Source: CANGYM01 sp044372405 (GTDB lineage Bacteria; Pseudomonadota; Alphaproteobacteria; JAJTHO01; CANGYM01). Taken from it: a stretch of DNA of 37,178 bases. The DNA is taken from positions 1 through 37,178 of the forward strand of contig JBILRW010000011.1 in NCBI GenBank assembly GCA_044372405.1. The letters run 5' to 3'. Below the pieces are notes generated by a model. The model was given only the letters and a program-made list of their open reading frames with translations. It did no database searches and was not told where the DNA came from. Below are positions 8,332 to 16,431 of the stretch, piece after piece (the stretch's first letter is position 1; every line of letters begins with the position of its first letter). A program made the translations under genes and the position numbers.

Positions 8332-9444
8332 ATGAAACCGTTTTCTAAGATTCGTTTATGGGTTTTGATCCCCCTGGTGATCCTGGGGCTTGGTGCCTGT
8401 GCCCATAAGCCGGAAACGGCGGGAAACATACCGGAGCCCCAGACTTCAGCGGATACGCCTGTACCCAAAGAGGAACCGGTTCCGGCCAAGGTCGCCACGA
8501 CGGTTTTTTTCAAAATTGCGGACCTGCCGCCCAATGATCGCATTTCCTCAACCGTGGGCTCTTTGGTGGGGCCCAAGCCCCAGGTGGCCCTGTCTGTTTT
8601 CATTGCTGAGCTGGCCAGGGCCGAAGGCCTGAACGTGAAGTTGGGGCTGAATATCCCCGATCGTACCCTGCCCACAGGAAGCCTGGATCCCGACACCCCC
8701 GCCATGGAGGTGTTAAAATCCATCGCCCAGCAGGATGATTTTTTTGTCACCCTGCAGCAAAAAACCCTCACCCTTTACAAAAAACAGGTGATTGCCGTGC
8801 GTTTGCCCCCGGTGGGGATTGTGAATGATAAAAAAGTCACCCTGGCCAATTATGATTTTTGGAAAACCTTGCTGGAAAAGCAAAAAGCCACGGTCTTGGA
8901 TATTCGTCCCAGTGGCATGATTCGGTTTGAGGCCTCACCCCAAACCCTGAACCGCCTTCGCGAGCTGATGAATACCTATGCCGAGCGGGGGGAAATCATT
9001 GATCTGCAAATGGCGTATTTGTCCCTATCAAAACCCATGGCGGATATCTTGCCCGCGGTGGCCAACTTACCGGCCACGGATTTAGAGCCCGGACGGACCG
9101 TTACCATCCTGAGTACCTCCGGATCGCCCGATGCCCTGATGAAGGTCCTGGGAACGGCTGTTTCCGAAAAGGATAGCTATCACGCCCTGTTGTTTTTGGG
9201 TGATGGCGGCGCCAGGCACAGTATCTGTGATCGGGGACTGAGGATCGCAGCCAAACGCCAGGGAAAAACCCTAACCTATGATCTAATGTTCATTGATACG
9301 GCCACAGGGGCCTGTGATCCTGTGGGGCCCTCTGTTCAAACCGAAGGAACCCTGGGGGATACCTTGACCCTGAATTTTAGCACCAACAACGCGTTTGTGA
9401 TGTATCCTCAGCGGATTACGTTTCGGCAGGGTGGGGGGAAGTAA
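8332..9444 (+). CDS. T4SS-associated lipoprotein with secretin N0/N1-like domains
   Basis: A 370-residue lipoprotein encoded between virB9 and virB10, with an AAAGGAGGGGA ribosome site. The lipobox LGAC puts the lipidated cysteine at C23, followed by a Pro-rich linker to about residue 56. Residues 84-152 have the layout of a secretin N0/STN domain: a helix, GLNVKLGLNIPDRTLPTGSL, PAMEVLKSIAQ, then a strand pair ending LTLYKK. Residues 172-232 resemble the next secretin domain (IRFEASPQTLNRLRELMNTY). No secretin barrel follows; the C-terminal 120 residues are not recognised. Known parallels are N0-like domains in the Xanthomonas VirB7 lipoprotein and in DotD of Dot/Icm systems. I infer a core-complex component. 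The fold assignment comes from pattern reading, not from a search. Confidence 0.6.
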   Translation: MKPFSKIRLWVLIPLVILGLGACAHKPETAGNIPEPQTSADTPVPKEEPVPAKVATTVFFKIADLPPNDRISSTVGSLVGPKPQVALSVFIAELARAEGLNVKLGLNIPDRTLPTGSLDPDTPAMEVLKSIAQQDDFFVTLQQKTLTLYKKQVIAVRLPPVGIVNDKKVTLANYDFWKTLLEKQKATVLDIRPSGMIRFEASPQTLNRLRELMNTYAERGEIIDLQMAYLSLSKPMADILPAVANLPATDLEPGRTVTILSTSGSPDALMKVLGTAVSEKDSYHALLFLGDGGARHSICDRGLRIAAKRQGKTLTYDLMFIDTATGACDPVGPSVQTEGTLGDTLTLNFSTNNAFVMYPQRITFRQGGGK

Positions 9445-9468
9445 ATGGAACACGTACCTCTATTAACC

Positions 9469-9555
9469 GTCATTGCGAGCGCAGCGAAGCAATCCAGAGA
9501 TTCAAAACCTCACGGAAACCATGGATTGCTTCGTCGCGTTGCTCCTCGCAATGAC
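9469..9555. repeat. Palindromic element, GTCATTGCGAG family, copy 2
   Basis: Bounded by GTCATTGCGAGC and CTCGCAATGAC, with internal GCAGCGAAGCAATCCAG and ATGGATTGCTTCGTCGCG pairing across a short centre. It lies in the 200-base gap between the N0-like lipoprotein gene and virB10, inside the secretion operon. Confidence 0.85.
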
Positions 9556-9645
9556 GGAACATCGATGGTTGAAACGTCCCCAAAATTCCACCCAAAATTC
9601 CCTTGCCTTTTCATAAAAAATGATTTATAAAAAGAAAGTCCTTTT

Positions 9646-11334
9646 ATGAGCCGCCTTCGTCATGACCTTACTCTTATCCTTTGCCTTGTTGGCCTCTTCA
9701 TGCTCCCTCTTGTCGGTTGCAGTGATAAGAAAAAACAGGAAGAAGCCGACGCAGCCGCTATGGCTCAAAAACAAAAGCAAGGGGAAGACCCCATTCGGGA
9801 TCTCCTCGACGTTGTAAACAAAGAAAAGATTCAGCCCAAAAAAGCGGCGTCTCTTTCCACCTTGACCAAGGATTTGGATTTTGCTGAGCTGGACATTGGC
9901 CAGCTCGTGACCTTGCCAGCGGTTTTGAGCAATGATGGCGACGAAACCCTGATCATAAAAAACATCGAGGTCACGGGGGACCCCGAATCCTTTAAACTGG
10001 CGGGGGATTGTACGGTGGAGGCCGCGCTGACAACGGAAAAACGAAGTTGCCGCATGGAAATATCCTTTCGCCCCATGGAACAGCGGACCTATCGCACGGG
10101 TATTGTTGTGACCCATTCGGGCAAGGATAGTCCGCTGATTATCAATTTAACGGGATCGGGAAAAATGTTGCCTCCCCTGCCCGAACCTCAGGCCATGGCG
10201 ATTCCAGAACCTCAAATGCCGGCGCCCAATCTGGGGTATGCCAATGCGCAGCAGGTGCTGAGCCAACGGCGGGCCAGTGGTCTAAAAAATCTGCAACTGT
10301 TGCCCCCACCCCAAGGGTCCTGGAAAAATACGGATAAGGATTACAACAGTATTGGTGAAGAGGCTGTCACATCCACCTATCCCGTGGATCGCAGTCGCAT
10401 GATTACGGCGGATCGGTATATTCCGGCGGTTTTGGAAACCCATATCAGTACGGATATTGCCTCGGGCCGGGTGACGGCCGTGATTGAGCAAAATGTTTTC
10501 GGGGCCGATGGACGGAATGTCCTGATTCCTGCCGGGTCCCGCGCCATTGGGATTTATCAGTTTGGGGGGGGCGGTGGCAATGCTGGCGGCGGCAGAGGCG
10601 GTGGTAACGGGGGGGGCAGCAATAGCTCCACCGGATCCCGGGCCGAGGTCGTTTGGACCCGCATCATTCGTCCCGATGGGGCCGCCATTAAGGTCGGCAA
10701 TCAAAGCGCTGATGTGATGGGTCGTCGGGGCCTGAGCGGTGATTTGGACCGCCGTTTGTTTGAACGGTACGGGGAACCCCTGTTGCTGAGTATGCTGGCC
10801 ACGGCCACAACCCTGGCGTTTAGCGATAATAACTCAGAGGTGAGTAGTTTTTCCGGATTAAACGGTGCTGGTCAGCTGGGTACCTTTTCCACCGAAGAAG
10901 TCTCTAAGGGCAGCGTTGCCGCCCGTGCCTTTGCCAGCAATTTGCTGGAAATTGCCCGGGATTTGGTGGTTAACAGTGTTGATTTGCGGCCCATTTTGCG
11001 AATTCCTGCCGGAACACGCTTTGTGATTATGCCCACATCGGATATTGTGATGCGGAATCCTCAAAAACTGGAACCCCTTATCGAAGGCGGCGACCTCGTG
11101 AGCAAAGCCAAAGGCCTGATTCAGGCCTTGGAAACGGGCGACAGGGAAGCGGCGGCTCTGCGCCTGGCCGAGGTTTTGGGGGCGGCTGCCCAGGCTGGAC
11201 AGGCTAACGAAGCCTCCGGCGGTTTCGGGGGAACCCTGCCCGGTCAGGATGCAGGACAGTTTAGTTTCGGGCCACCGCCCGGGGCGGCCCCAGGGGCAAC
11301 GGGGCAGGCCCCTGGTGAGGGCGGCGGACAGTAA
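9646..11334 (+). CDS. virB10: VirB10-like core protein with lipoprotein signal and Ig-like domain
   Basis: A 562-residue protein with an unusual VirB10 architecture. The N terminus is a lipoprotein signal (LVGC, lipidated C25) where VirB10 usually has a cytoplasmic tail and an inner-membrane helix. Residues about 74-172 form an Ig-like domain of the ASH/choice-of-anchor-D or DUF1573 kind (LDFAELDIGQLVTLPAVLSNDGDETLIIKNIEV, ending INLTGSGK). The VirB10 beta domain runs from about 250 (ADRYIPAVLETHISTDI, RNVLIPAGSRAIGIY, VVWTRIIRPDG) to PAGTRFVIMPTSD. A Gly-rich insertion (about 307-326) lies in a surface loop and contains two G8 tracts. The C-terminal tail of about 100 residues is Ala/Gly/Pro-rich. 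If the signal is real, the protein sits on an outer membrane leaflet and another protein must span the inner membrane. Confidence is high for the VirB10 domain and moderate for the topology. Confidence 0.85.
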   Translation: MSRLRHDLTLILCLVGLFMLPLVGCSDKKKQEEADAAAMAQKQKQGEDPIRDLLDVVNKEKIQPKKAASLSTLTKDLDFAELDIGQLVTLPAVLSNDGDETLIIKNIEVTGDPESFKLAGDCTVEAALTTEKRSCRMEISFRPMEQRTYRTGIVVTHSGKDSPLIINLTGSGKMLPPLPEPQAMAIPEPQMPAPNLGYANAQQVLSQRRASGLKNLQLLPPPQGSWKNTDKDYNSIGEEAVTSTYPVDRSRMITADRYIPAVLETHISTDIASGRVTAVIEQNVFGADGRNVLIPAGSRAIGIYQFGGGGGNAGGGRGGGNGGGSNSSTGSRAEVVWTRIIRPDGAAIKVGNQSADVMGRRGLSGDLDRRLFERYGEPLLLSMLATATTLAFSDNNSEVSSFSGLNGAGQLGTFSTEEVSKGSVAARAFASNLLEIARDLVVNSVDLRPILRIPAGTRFVIMPTSDIVMRNPQKLEPLIEGGDLVSKAKGLIQALETGDREAAALRLAEVLGAAAQAGQANEASGGFGGTLPGQDAGQFSFGPPPGAAPGATGQAPGEGGGQ

Positions 11335-11350
11335 GGGGGCCAATATAAAA

Positions 11351-11417
11351 CCCCCTCTCCCCTCTGGGGAGAGGGGCCGAGGATTAAGAAAGACCCTCTC
11401 CCTTTCAGGGAGAGGGG
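11351..11417. repeat. Tandem GC-rich hairpins between virB10 and virB11
   Basis: Two perfect hairpins follow one another: 11352-11362 pairs with 11366-11376 (11 base pairs, loop TCT) and 11394-11403 pairs with 11407-11416 (10 base pairs, loop TTC). Both are variants of CCCTCTCCC/GGGAGAGGG. No T run follows, so they are more likely a repeat family or mRNA-stability element than a terminator. Confidence 0.75.
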
Positions 11418-11448
11418 AACACGGATGAAACAATGAAGGGGTATTTTT

Positions 11449-12474
11449 ATGAGCGAAGGTTTCAGCATTACAGCCCTGGATAACGAGCTGCTGACCAATG
11501 CCCTGATCCCCTTAAAAAAATGGTATGATGATCCGACGACGGAGGAAATTGCCATCAACAACCCGGGCATGATTTATGTCAAAGCCGTTCGGGACATCTG
11601 GCGCCCGCACGAGGCCCCGGAGGTATCCGTCAAGCTGATCATGGCCGTCTGTCGCATTTTGGCCAATTTAACGGATCAAACTTTTGATCTGGATGGGATT
11701 CCTATCCTGTCGGCGACATTGCCTGGGGGACACCGGTTTCAGGCCGTGGTGGGGCCCAACGTGCGGTATGATTTATCCGACACCCAGGGCATTGCGCTGT
11801 GTATTCGTCGTTTTGATCCCAACAAAAAATACCGCCTGGATGATTTTAATCTGCGGCCGGGGGATAAAACCATCGAAGAAACCAAGGAAATCCACACCCA
11901 AGAAAAGCACCGCTACAGCGGCTTTGCCTATGAAGATCTGGTAGGGGCGGTGCAACAGGGGGAGGCCGTGCTGATTTCCGGGGCCACCGCCACGGGGAAA
12001 ACAACGTTTTTAAATGCTCTGGTGGAATATATACCCCTGGATCGCCGCATTATCACGGTGGAGGACACCCGCGAGGTCATTGTTCGACACCAAAACCGCG
12101 TCCACCTGGTGGTGTCCCGAACGGCCAGTGCCAACAAGATCGGGTATTCTCACGTTCTGGATGCCGTGGTGCGGATGACACCCGATGTGATTATTTGTGG
12201 GGAGATTTCCGTCACCAACGCCAAGAGTATTTACCGTTTGATGACCACGGGTCACTCGAACTTTATGGCCACCATCCACGCCGAAAGCCCAGAAATGGCC
12301 CTTCGGGCCTTTTGGCAGAACCTGACCCAGGAAAATCCCAACCTGGACGCAGGTGCCGCCATTGGGATTCTGGCACGATCCTTTGGCCGGATCGTCCAAA
12401 TCGACCGCAGCAGCGGCGAGCGCGTCATCACCGCGGTGGATGCCCCCTCTCTGGTGAAAGAGGTGTTGGGGTAA
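11449..12474 (+). CDS. virB11: Type IV secretion ATPase VirB11
   Basis: A 341-residue hexameric traffic ATPase of the inner-membrane face. The N-terminal domain runs to about residue 155. The RecA-like domain shows Walker A GATATGKTTF (178-187), the Asp box VEDTRE (204-209), Walker B RMTPDVIICGEI (242-253) and the His box TTGHSNFMATIHAES (266-280). Length and motif spacing are normal for VirB11. It is the last gene of the secretion locus and ends two bases before the convergent thiS stop codon. The other ATPases (VirB4, VirD4) and the VirB3/B6 channel proteins are not here, so the apparatus must be completed from elsewhere or be incomplete. Confidence 0.95.
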   Translation: MSEGFSITALDNELLTNALIPLKKWYDDPTTEEIAINNPGMIYVKAVRDIWRPHEAPEVSVKLIMAVCRILANLTDQTFDLDGIPILSATLPGGHRFQAVVGPNVRYDLSDTQGIALCIRRFDPNKKYRLDDFNLRPGDKTIEETKEIHTQEKHRYSGFAYEDLVGAVQQGEAVLISGATATGKTTFLNALVEYIPLDRRIITVEDTREVIVRHQNRVHLVVSRTASANKIGYSHVLDAVVRMTPDVIICGEISVTNAKSIYRLMTTGHSNFMATIHAESPEMALRAFWQNLTQENPNLDAGAAIGILARSFGRIVQIDRSSGERVITAVDAPSLVKEVLG

Positions 12475-12476
12475 CC

Positions 12477-12689
12477 TCACCCCCCAAACACCGGGCGTAC
12501 AATTTCCACCGTATCCCCTGGATTTAAGAGGGGCTCCGACCATCGGGCGCGGGGGATGACAATGCCTTGGTGGGCGACGGCGATGCCCTCGGCGGGGTTG
12601 TGGTTTAAGTGTTTTAACAGGGCCTCCAGGGTGGTAATCCCCTCCGGCAGGGTCACGGATTCGCCGCAAATGGTGAGGCACACGGGCAT
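12477..12689 (-). CDS. thiS: Sulfur carrier protein ThiS
   Basis: A 70-residue ubiquitin-fold sulfur carrier for thiazole formation in thiamine synthesis. Visible features are the N-terminal strand (MPVCLTICGESV), ITTLEALLKHL, GIAVAHQGIVIPRARW, PLLNPGDTVEIVRPVFGG and the obligatory C-terminal Gly-Gly that is adenylated and thiocarboxylated. The ATG begins one base after the pdhA stop codon, so the two are probably cotranscribed. Thiamine diphosphate is the cofactor of the E1 enzyme encoded by pdhA, which makes the pairing suggestive, but thiG, thiF and other thi genes are not in the window. MoaD is a less likely alternative, since the sequence order fits ThiS better. Confidence 0.85.
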   Translation of the reverse strand: MPVCLTICGESVTLPEGITTLEALLKHLNHNPAEGIAVAHQGIVIPRARWSEPLLNPGDTVEIVRPVFGG

Positions 12690-12690
12690 G

Positions 12691-13665
12691 TTAAGCCACC
12701 AGGATATCCGTCCAGAGTTCCGCCGGATCGGGTTCGGGGCTGGCTTTGGCAAAGTCAACCGCTTCGGCCATGATGACTTTGATCTCGCGGTCAATGACCT
12801 CCAGCGCGTCGGGTTTGATCCCTTGTTTCAGCATAAACTCCCGCAGGTTTTCGATGACGTCGTGGTTTTCCTTCATGGTTTCCAGCTCTTCTTTGCTGCG
12901 GTATTTGGCCGGATCGGACATGGAATGACCGCGATAGCGATAGGTTTTCATCTCTAAAATAATGGGTCCTTTGCCGGATTTACAGTGGGCGACGGCTTCC
13001 TTGGCGGCCTCGTAAACCGTTAAGACATTCATCCCATCCACTGCCTGGCCCGGAATATCAAAACCGGCACCGCGACGATACAAATCCGTTGTGCTGCTGG
13101 CCCGCGCCACGGAGGTCCCCATGCCGTACTGATTGTTTTCAATGACATAAATCACGGGCAATTTCCACAGGCTGGCCATGTTAAAGGATTCATACACCTG
13201 GCCCTGATTCACCGCCCCATCCCCCAAATAGGTCACGCAGACGTTGTTTTGCTTACGGTATTGATAATTAAAGGCAATGCCAGTGCCCAGCGGCACCTGC
13301 GCCCCCACGATGCCGTGGCCGCCGAAGAAATTTTTCTCCCGCGAAAACATATGCATGGATCCGCCTTTACCGCGGGAATAGCCATCGCGGCGACCGGTGA
13401 GTTCCGCCATAACCCCCTTGGGGTCCATGCCACAGGCTAGCATATGGCCATGGTCTCGGTAACTGGTGATAATGGCATCATCGGGGGTTAAGGCCGCCTG
13501 CATGCCCACAACAACGCCTTCTTGGCCAATGTACAGGTGACAGAATCCGCCAATCAGGCCCATGCCATAGAGCTGCCCCGCCCGTTCCTCAAAACGGCGA
13601 ATGGACACCATGTCCCTGTAAAAAGACAGCAACTGTTCGTGGGGATAGGGTAATGTTTTGGCCAT
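12691..13665 (-). CDS. pdhA: Pyruvate dehydrogenase E1 alpha subunit
   Basis: A 324-residue E1-alpha chain. With E1-beta and thiamine diphosphate it decarboxylates pyruvate and acetylates the lipoyl groups of the complex. The thiamine diphosphate motif is complete (GDGAVNQGQVYESFNMASLWKLP ... ENNQ), and the phosphorylation-loop-like segment RYRGHSMSDPAKYR is present. ATG at 13665 has AGGAAAG about 11 bases upstream; the in-frame extension beyond it is repeat-derived and Pro-rich. The partner pdhB is 6.6 kb away on the opposite strand, although alphaproteobacterial pdhA and pdhB are normally adjacent. thiS follows in the same transcript. Confidence 0.97.
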   Translation of the reverse strand: MAKTLPYPHEQLLSFYRDMVSIRRFEERAGQLYGMGLIGGFCHLYIGQEGVVVGMQAALTPDDAIITSYRDHGHMLACGMDPKGVMAELTGRRDGYSRGKGGSMHMFSREKNFFGGHGIVGAQVPLGTGIAFNYQYRKQNNVCVTYLGDGAVNQGQVYESFNMASLWKLPVIYVIENNQYGMGTSVARASSTTDLYRRGAGFDIPGQAVDGMNVLTVYEAAKEAVAHCKSGKGPIILEMKTYRYRGHSMSDPAKYRSKEELETMKENHDVIENLREFMLKQGIKPDALEVIDREIKVIMAEAVDFAKASPEPDPAELWTDILVA

Positions 13666-13735
13666 GGGCAGCGTCTTTCCTGTTTTTTCGTTCTTTCTTT
13701 TTTTAATCCCCCCGGGGGCGTTTGGCAAGGGGTGA

Positions 13736-13816
13736 GTCAGGTTGCAGGTGACGGGGGACAGGTGACAGGTAACAGGTGACAGGTGACAGGAAACCCCGTC
13801 CTCTGTCCTCCGATTG
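13736..13816. repeat. Heptamer array with short inverted arm
   Basis: Several imperfect copies of a seven-base unit close to CAGGTGA lie at 13742-13792, followed at 13796-13816 by CGTCCTCTGTCCTCC, roughly complementary to the GGGGGACAGG part of the array. It sits in the 253-base gap between the divergent pdhA and hscA. A related array is found immediately after pdhB (21597-21631). Confidence 0.65.
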
Positions 13817-13918
13817 CCCCGCCTCACCTTTCCCCTGAACCACATTATTTTGACACCCTGGCATCCTTTCCCCGCTTGTGGTATAAACAACCCCCCATAA
13901 CATAACGATTGCCCCCAA

Positions 13919-15712
13919 ATGCTGCTTTCCATTGAGGATCCCCGCGCCCCGAAAGACAATGCCCCTACTGAGCAGCAGCGGGTTCGGGCTCTGGGCATTG
14001 ATCTGGGCACAACGCACTCTGTGGTGGGGTATGTGCTGCCGGATCAGGATCAAAAACAGGTCACGCTGGTTCCGGAAGACGGCGGGGGCTACTTGCATCC
14101 GTCTTTGATTGCGTTTCTTGACGGGCGTCCTGTTGTGGGGAAAAAAGCTGTTGGGTTGCCGGGCGTTTTGGCCTCTATCAAGCGCTGGATGGGTAAAGAC
14201 AATCCGCCGGAGGCGTTAAAAGAGCGCTCCCCCATTTTATACGCGGCGGATATATTAAGGCATTTAAAGGCCTCAGCAGAGGCCCACCTGGGCTATGCGG
14301 TTGAGGCGGCGGTGATTACCGTGCCTGCCTATTTCGACGAACGCGCCCGTATGGCCACCAAACAGGCCGGGGAGATCGCGGGCTTTACCGTGTTGCGTTT
14401 ATTGGCGGAGCCCACGGCGGCGGCCTTGGCCTATGGCCTGGATCAGCGGGATCAGGGGACGTTTTTGGTGTATGATTTGGGGGGTGGGACCTTTGATGTG
14501 TCCCTGCTGCGCCTGACCCAGGGCGTGTTTCGCGTGGTGGGATCTGGCGGGCATGTGGATTTGGGGGGGGATGATTTGGATGATGTGCTGGCCAAATCCT
14601 TTTTGCATCACACCAGTTATGAAGACCCCTTAACCCCCCATGATGCCGCCCGGTTAAAAACTGAGGCCAAAACCACGCGCGAGCGGCTCTCCACTCAAAC
14701 TTTTGCCGATATGACCCTGTGGCTGCCGAATCGTGACCTGAGCCACCGGTTTTCCAGGATGGATTTTGAGGGCCTGGCCGCCCCCCTGATTGAGCAAACC
14801 CTGCGGGTGACAGCGGATGTGTTGACGGAGGCCGACATCGCGCCCGATTCTTTGGACGGTGTGCTTTTGGTGGGGGGCACCACCCGAACCCCCATGATTG
14901 AGGCCGCCCTGACCCAGCGTTTCGGGGCGTTACCCCTAAAAGGCATTGACCCCGATCACAGCGTGGCGGTGGGGGCGGCGTATCAGGCCCATGCGCTGAC
15001 GTACGGCAGCGATACGTTGCTGGTGGATGTGACGCCGCTGTCGTTGGGGCTGGAGACCATGGGCGGCATTGTGGAAAAAATTATTCCGCGCAATACGTTA
15101 CTGCCCGCCAGCAAAACCCAAAATTTCACCACCTATCAAGACGGCCAAACCGCCATGATCATTCATGTGCTGCAGGGGGAGCGGGAATTGGTCCCCGATT
15201 GTCGGTCTTTGGCCACCTTTACCCTAACCGGTATTCCACCGTTACAGGCTGGCGCGGCCAAAATTGCCGTGACGTTTCAAATGGATGTGGATGGACTCCT
15301 CACGGTATCGGCGGAGGAACTGACCACCAAAACCCGTCAAGAGGTCGTGATTCGGCCGTCGTATGGCCTGTCTGAGGACGCTATGCGGCAGGCGATTTAT
15401 GATAGTTTAGAATACGCCCAGCAGGATATGCAGGCCCGTTTGCTGGTGTCCTCCCGTGTTTTGGGGCGGCGTGTTCTGGACGCCACGGATCGGTTGTTTT
15501 TGGATCATCATCCGGTAACTCCCCAGGAACACGCCGCTATTGAAAAAGCGATGACGCGCTTAAAAGAATGCTTGGAACGCGCCGACAGAAACGCTATAGA
15601 CAAAGCACGCGAAGCCCTGGAGGCGGCGGCGGCCCCCCTGGTGGCCAGGCGCATGAACCAGGCCCTTGGCCAAGCGTTAACGGGACAGTCCGTGGATACG
15701 TTTTCGTCTTAA
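13919..15712 (+). CDS. hscA: Fe-S cluster assembly chaperone HscA
   Basis: A 597-residue Hsp70-family protein. HscA binds the scaffold IscU and drives cluster release by ATP hydrolysis. The nucleotide-binding domain has GIDLGTTHSVVG (phosphate 1), VITVPAYFDERAR, LAEPTAAALAYGLD, VYDLGGGTFDVS (phosphate 2) and LLVGGTTRTPMIEAAL; the substrate domain opens with DVTPLSLGLETMGG. The deviations from DnaK, the length and the adjoining ISC-type ferredoxin support HscA rather than DnaK. The N terminus has about 25 extra residues before the first strand and no clear ribosome site, so the start is uncertain. hscB, iscU, iscS and iscA are missing upstream. Confidence 0.92.
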   Translation: MLLSIEDPRAPKDNAPTEQQRVRALGIDLGTTHSVVGYVLPDQDQKQVTLVPEDGGGYLHPSLIAFLDGRPVVGKKAVGLPGVLASIKRWMGKDNPPEALKERSPILYAADILRHLKASAEAHLGYAVEAAVITVPAYFDERARMATKQAGEIAGFTVLRLLAEPTAAALAYGLDQRDQGTFLVYDLGGGTFDVSLLRLTQGVFRVVGSGGHVDLGGDDLDDVLAKSFLHHTSYEDPLTPHDAARLKTEAKTTRERLSTQTFADMTLWLPNRDLSHRFSRMDFEGLAAPLIEQTLRVTADVLTEADIAPDSLDGVLLVGGTTRTPMIEAALTQRFGALPLKGIDPDHSVAVGAAYQAHALTYGSDTLLVDVTPLSLGLETMGGIVEKIIPRNTLLPASKTQNFTTYQDGQTAMIIHVLQGERELVPDCRSLATFTLTGIPPLQAGAAKIAVTFQMDVDGLLTVSAEELTTKTRQEVVIRPSYGLSEDAMRQAIYDSLEYAQQDMQARLLVSSRVLGRRVLDATDRLFLDHHPVTPQEHAAIEKAMTRLKECLERADRNAIDKAREALEAAAAPLVARRMNQALGQALTGQSVDTFSS

Positions 15713-15741
15713 CACAACCCCTACGATGCTAAGGAGCTTTT

Positions 15742-16080
15742 ATGCCCCAGATCACCTTTCTTTTGCGCGATGGCCGCGCCCAAACGGTGGAGGCCCCGCT
15801 GGGTCTCTCCGTCCTGGAAATTGCCCACAAAAATGACATTGATCTGGAAGGCGCCTGCGAGGGCTCCCTGGCGTGTTCAACGTGTCATATTATTGTTTCT
15901 GAGGACGATTTTGATCGTCTGGACATCGCCACCGAACCCGAGGAAGACATGCTGGATTTGGCCTTTGGCCTGACGTCCACATCCCGCCTGGGCTGTCAAA
16001 TCATCATGCGGGAGGAACTGGACGGTCTCACCGTTTCCCTGCCCAAAGCCACGCGGAATATGATGGTGGATAAGAAGTAA
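15742..16080 (+). CDS. fdx: ISC-type [2Fe-2S] ferredoxin
   Basis: A 112-residue adrenodoxin-like ferredoxin that supplies electrons for Fe-S cluster assembly. Cluster ligands are in CEGSLACSTCHI and the fourth is the distal Cys in RLGCQI. The acidic stretch EPEEDMLDLAFGL is the usual partner-binding segment of the adrenodoxin subgroup. An AAGGAGC ribosome site stands before the ATG and the gene follows hscA by 29 bases, so the two form a short isc remnant operon. Confidence 0.95.
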   Translation: MPQITFLLRDGRAQTVEAPLGLSVLEIAHKNDIDLEGACEGSLACSTCHIIVSEDDFDRLDIATEPEEDMLDLAFGLTSTSRLGCQIIMREELDGLTVSLPKATRNMMVDKK

Positions 16081-16109
16081 CAGGATTTTTTTCAGAACGT
16101 ACGCACAGC

Positions 16110-16196
16110 GTCTTTGCGAGCCTCCGGTAGGAGGTGTGGCAATCCAGTCTTTCCGTTGGCGGCATTTCTGGATTGCTTCGCGGTGCTCCCAAAGAC
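16110..16196. repeat. Palindromic element, GTCATTGCGAG family, copy 3 (diverged)
   Basis: Begins GTCTTTGCGAGCCTCCGG and ends TGCTCCCAAAGAC, with internal GTGGCAATCCAG and CTGGATTGCTTCGCGG. The terminal GTCATTG has changed to GTCTTTG, and the other end has changed to match (CAAAGAC), so pairing is preserved. It lies in the 351-base gap between fdx and cysT. Confidence 0.75.
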
Positions 16197-16211
16197 GAAG
16201 TCAGCTTTTCT

Positions 16212-16272
16212 CGTCATGCTGCGCATCGTCGCAGCATCCAGGTGGATTCCGCGACTGACGCGCGGAATGACA
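16212..16272. repeat. Second palindromic repeat, GTCATGCTGCG type
   Basis: CGTCATGCTGCGCATCG at one end and CGCGCGGAATGACA at the other, around GCAGCATCCAGGTGGATTCC. This is a different palindrome family placed directly after copy 3 of the first. The rest of the gap (16273-16431) is A/T-richer and presumably carries the cysT promoter, but no convincing -35/-10 pair was found. Confidence 0.55.
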
Positions 16273-16431
16273 AATTGTTTTATTTTTCAGTGACTTTGTA
16301 AATTTTCGTTGCGTTAAATTCCAGCCTTTCAAAATCCTGTCAAAATCCCGCAGGGTGGTAAGCCCCCAAAAACTCTTTGACGATTCCCCTAAATTCTATC
16401 AGAGTAGTGCTCATTCAAGGATTGTTCCTGC

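Noticed and set aside
11351..11417. Intrinsic terminator between virB10 and virB11
   Set aside because: The hairpins are strong, but no T run follows on either strand, and virB11 lies directly downstream in the same direction.
13736..13816. Possible CRISPR array
   Set aside because: The repeats are contiguous seven-base units without spacers, and no cas gene is present.
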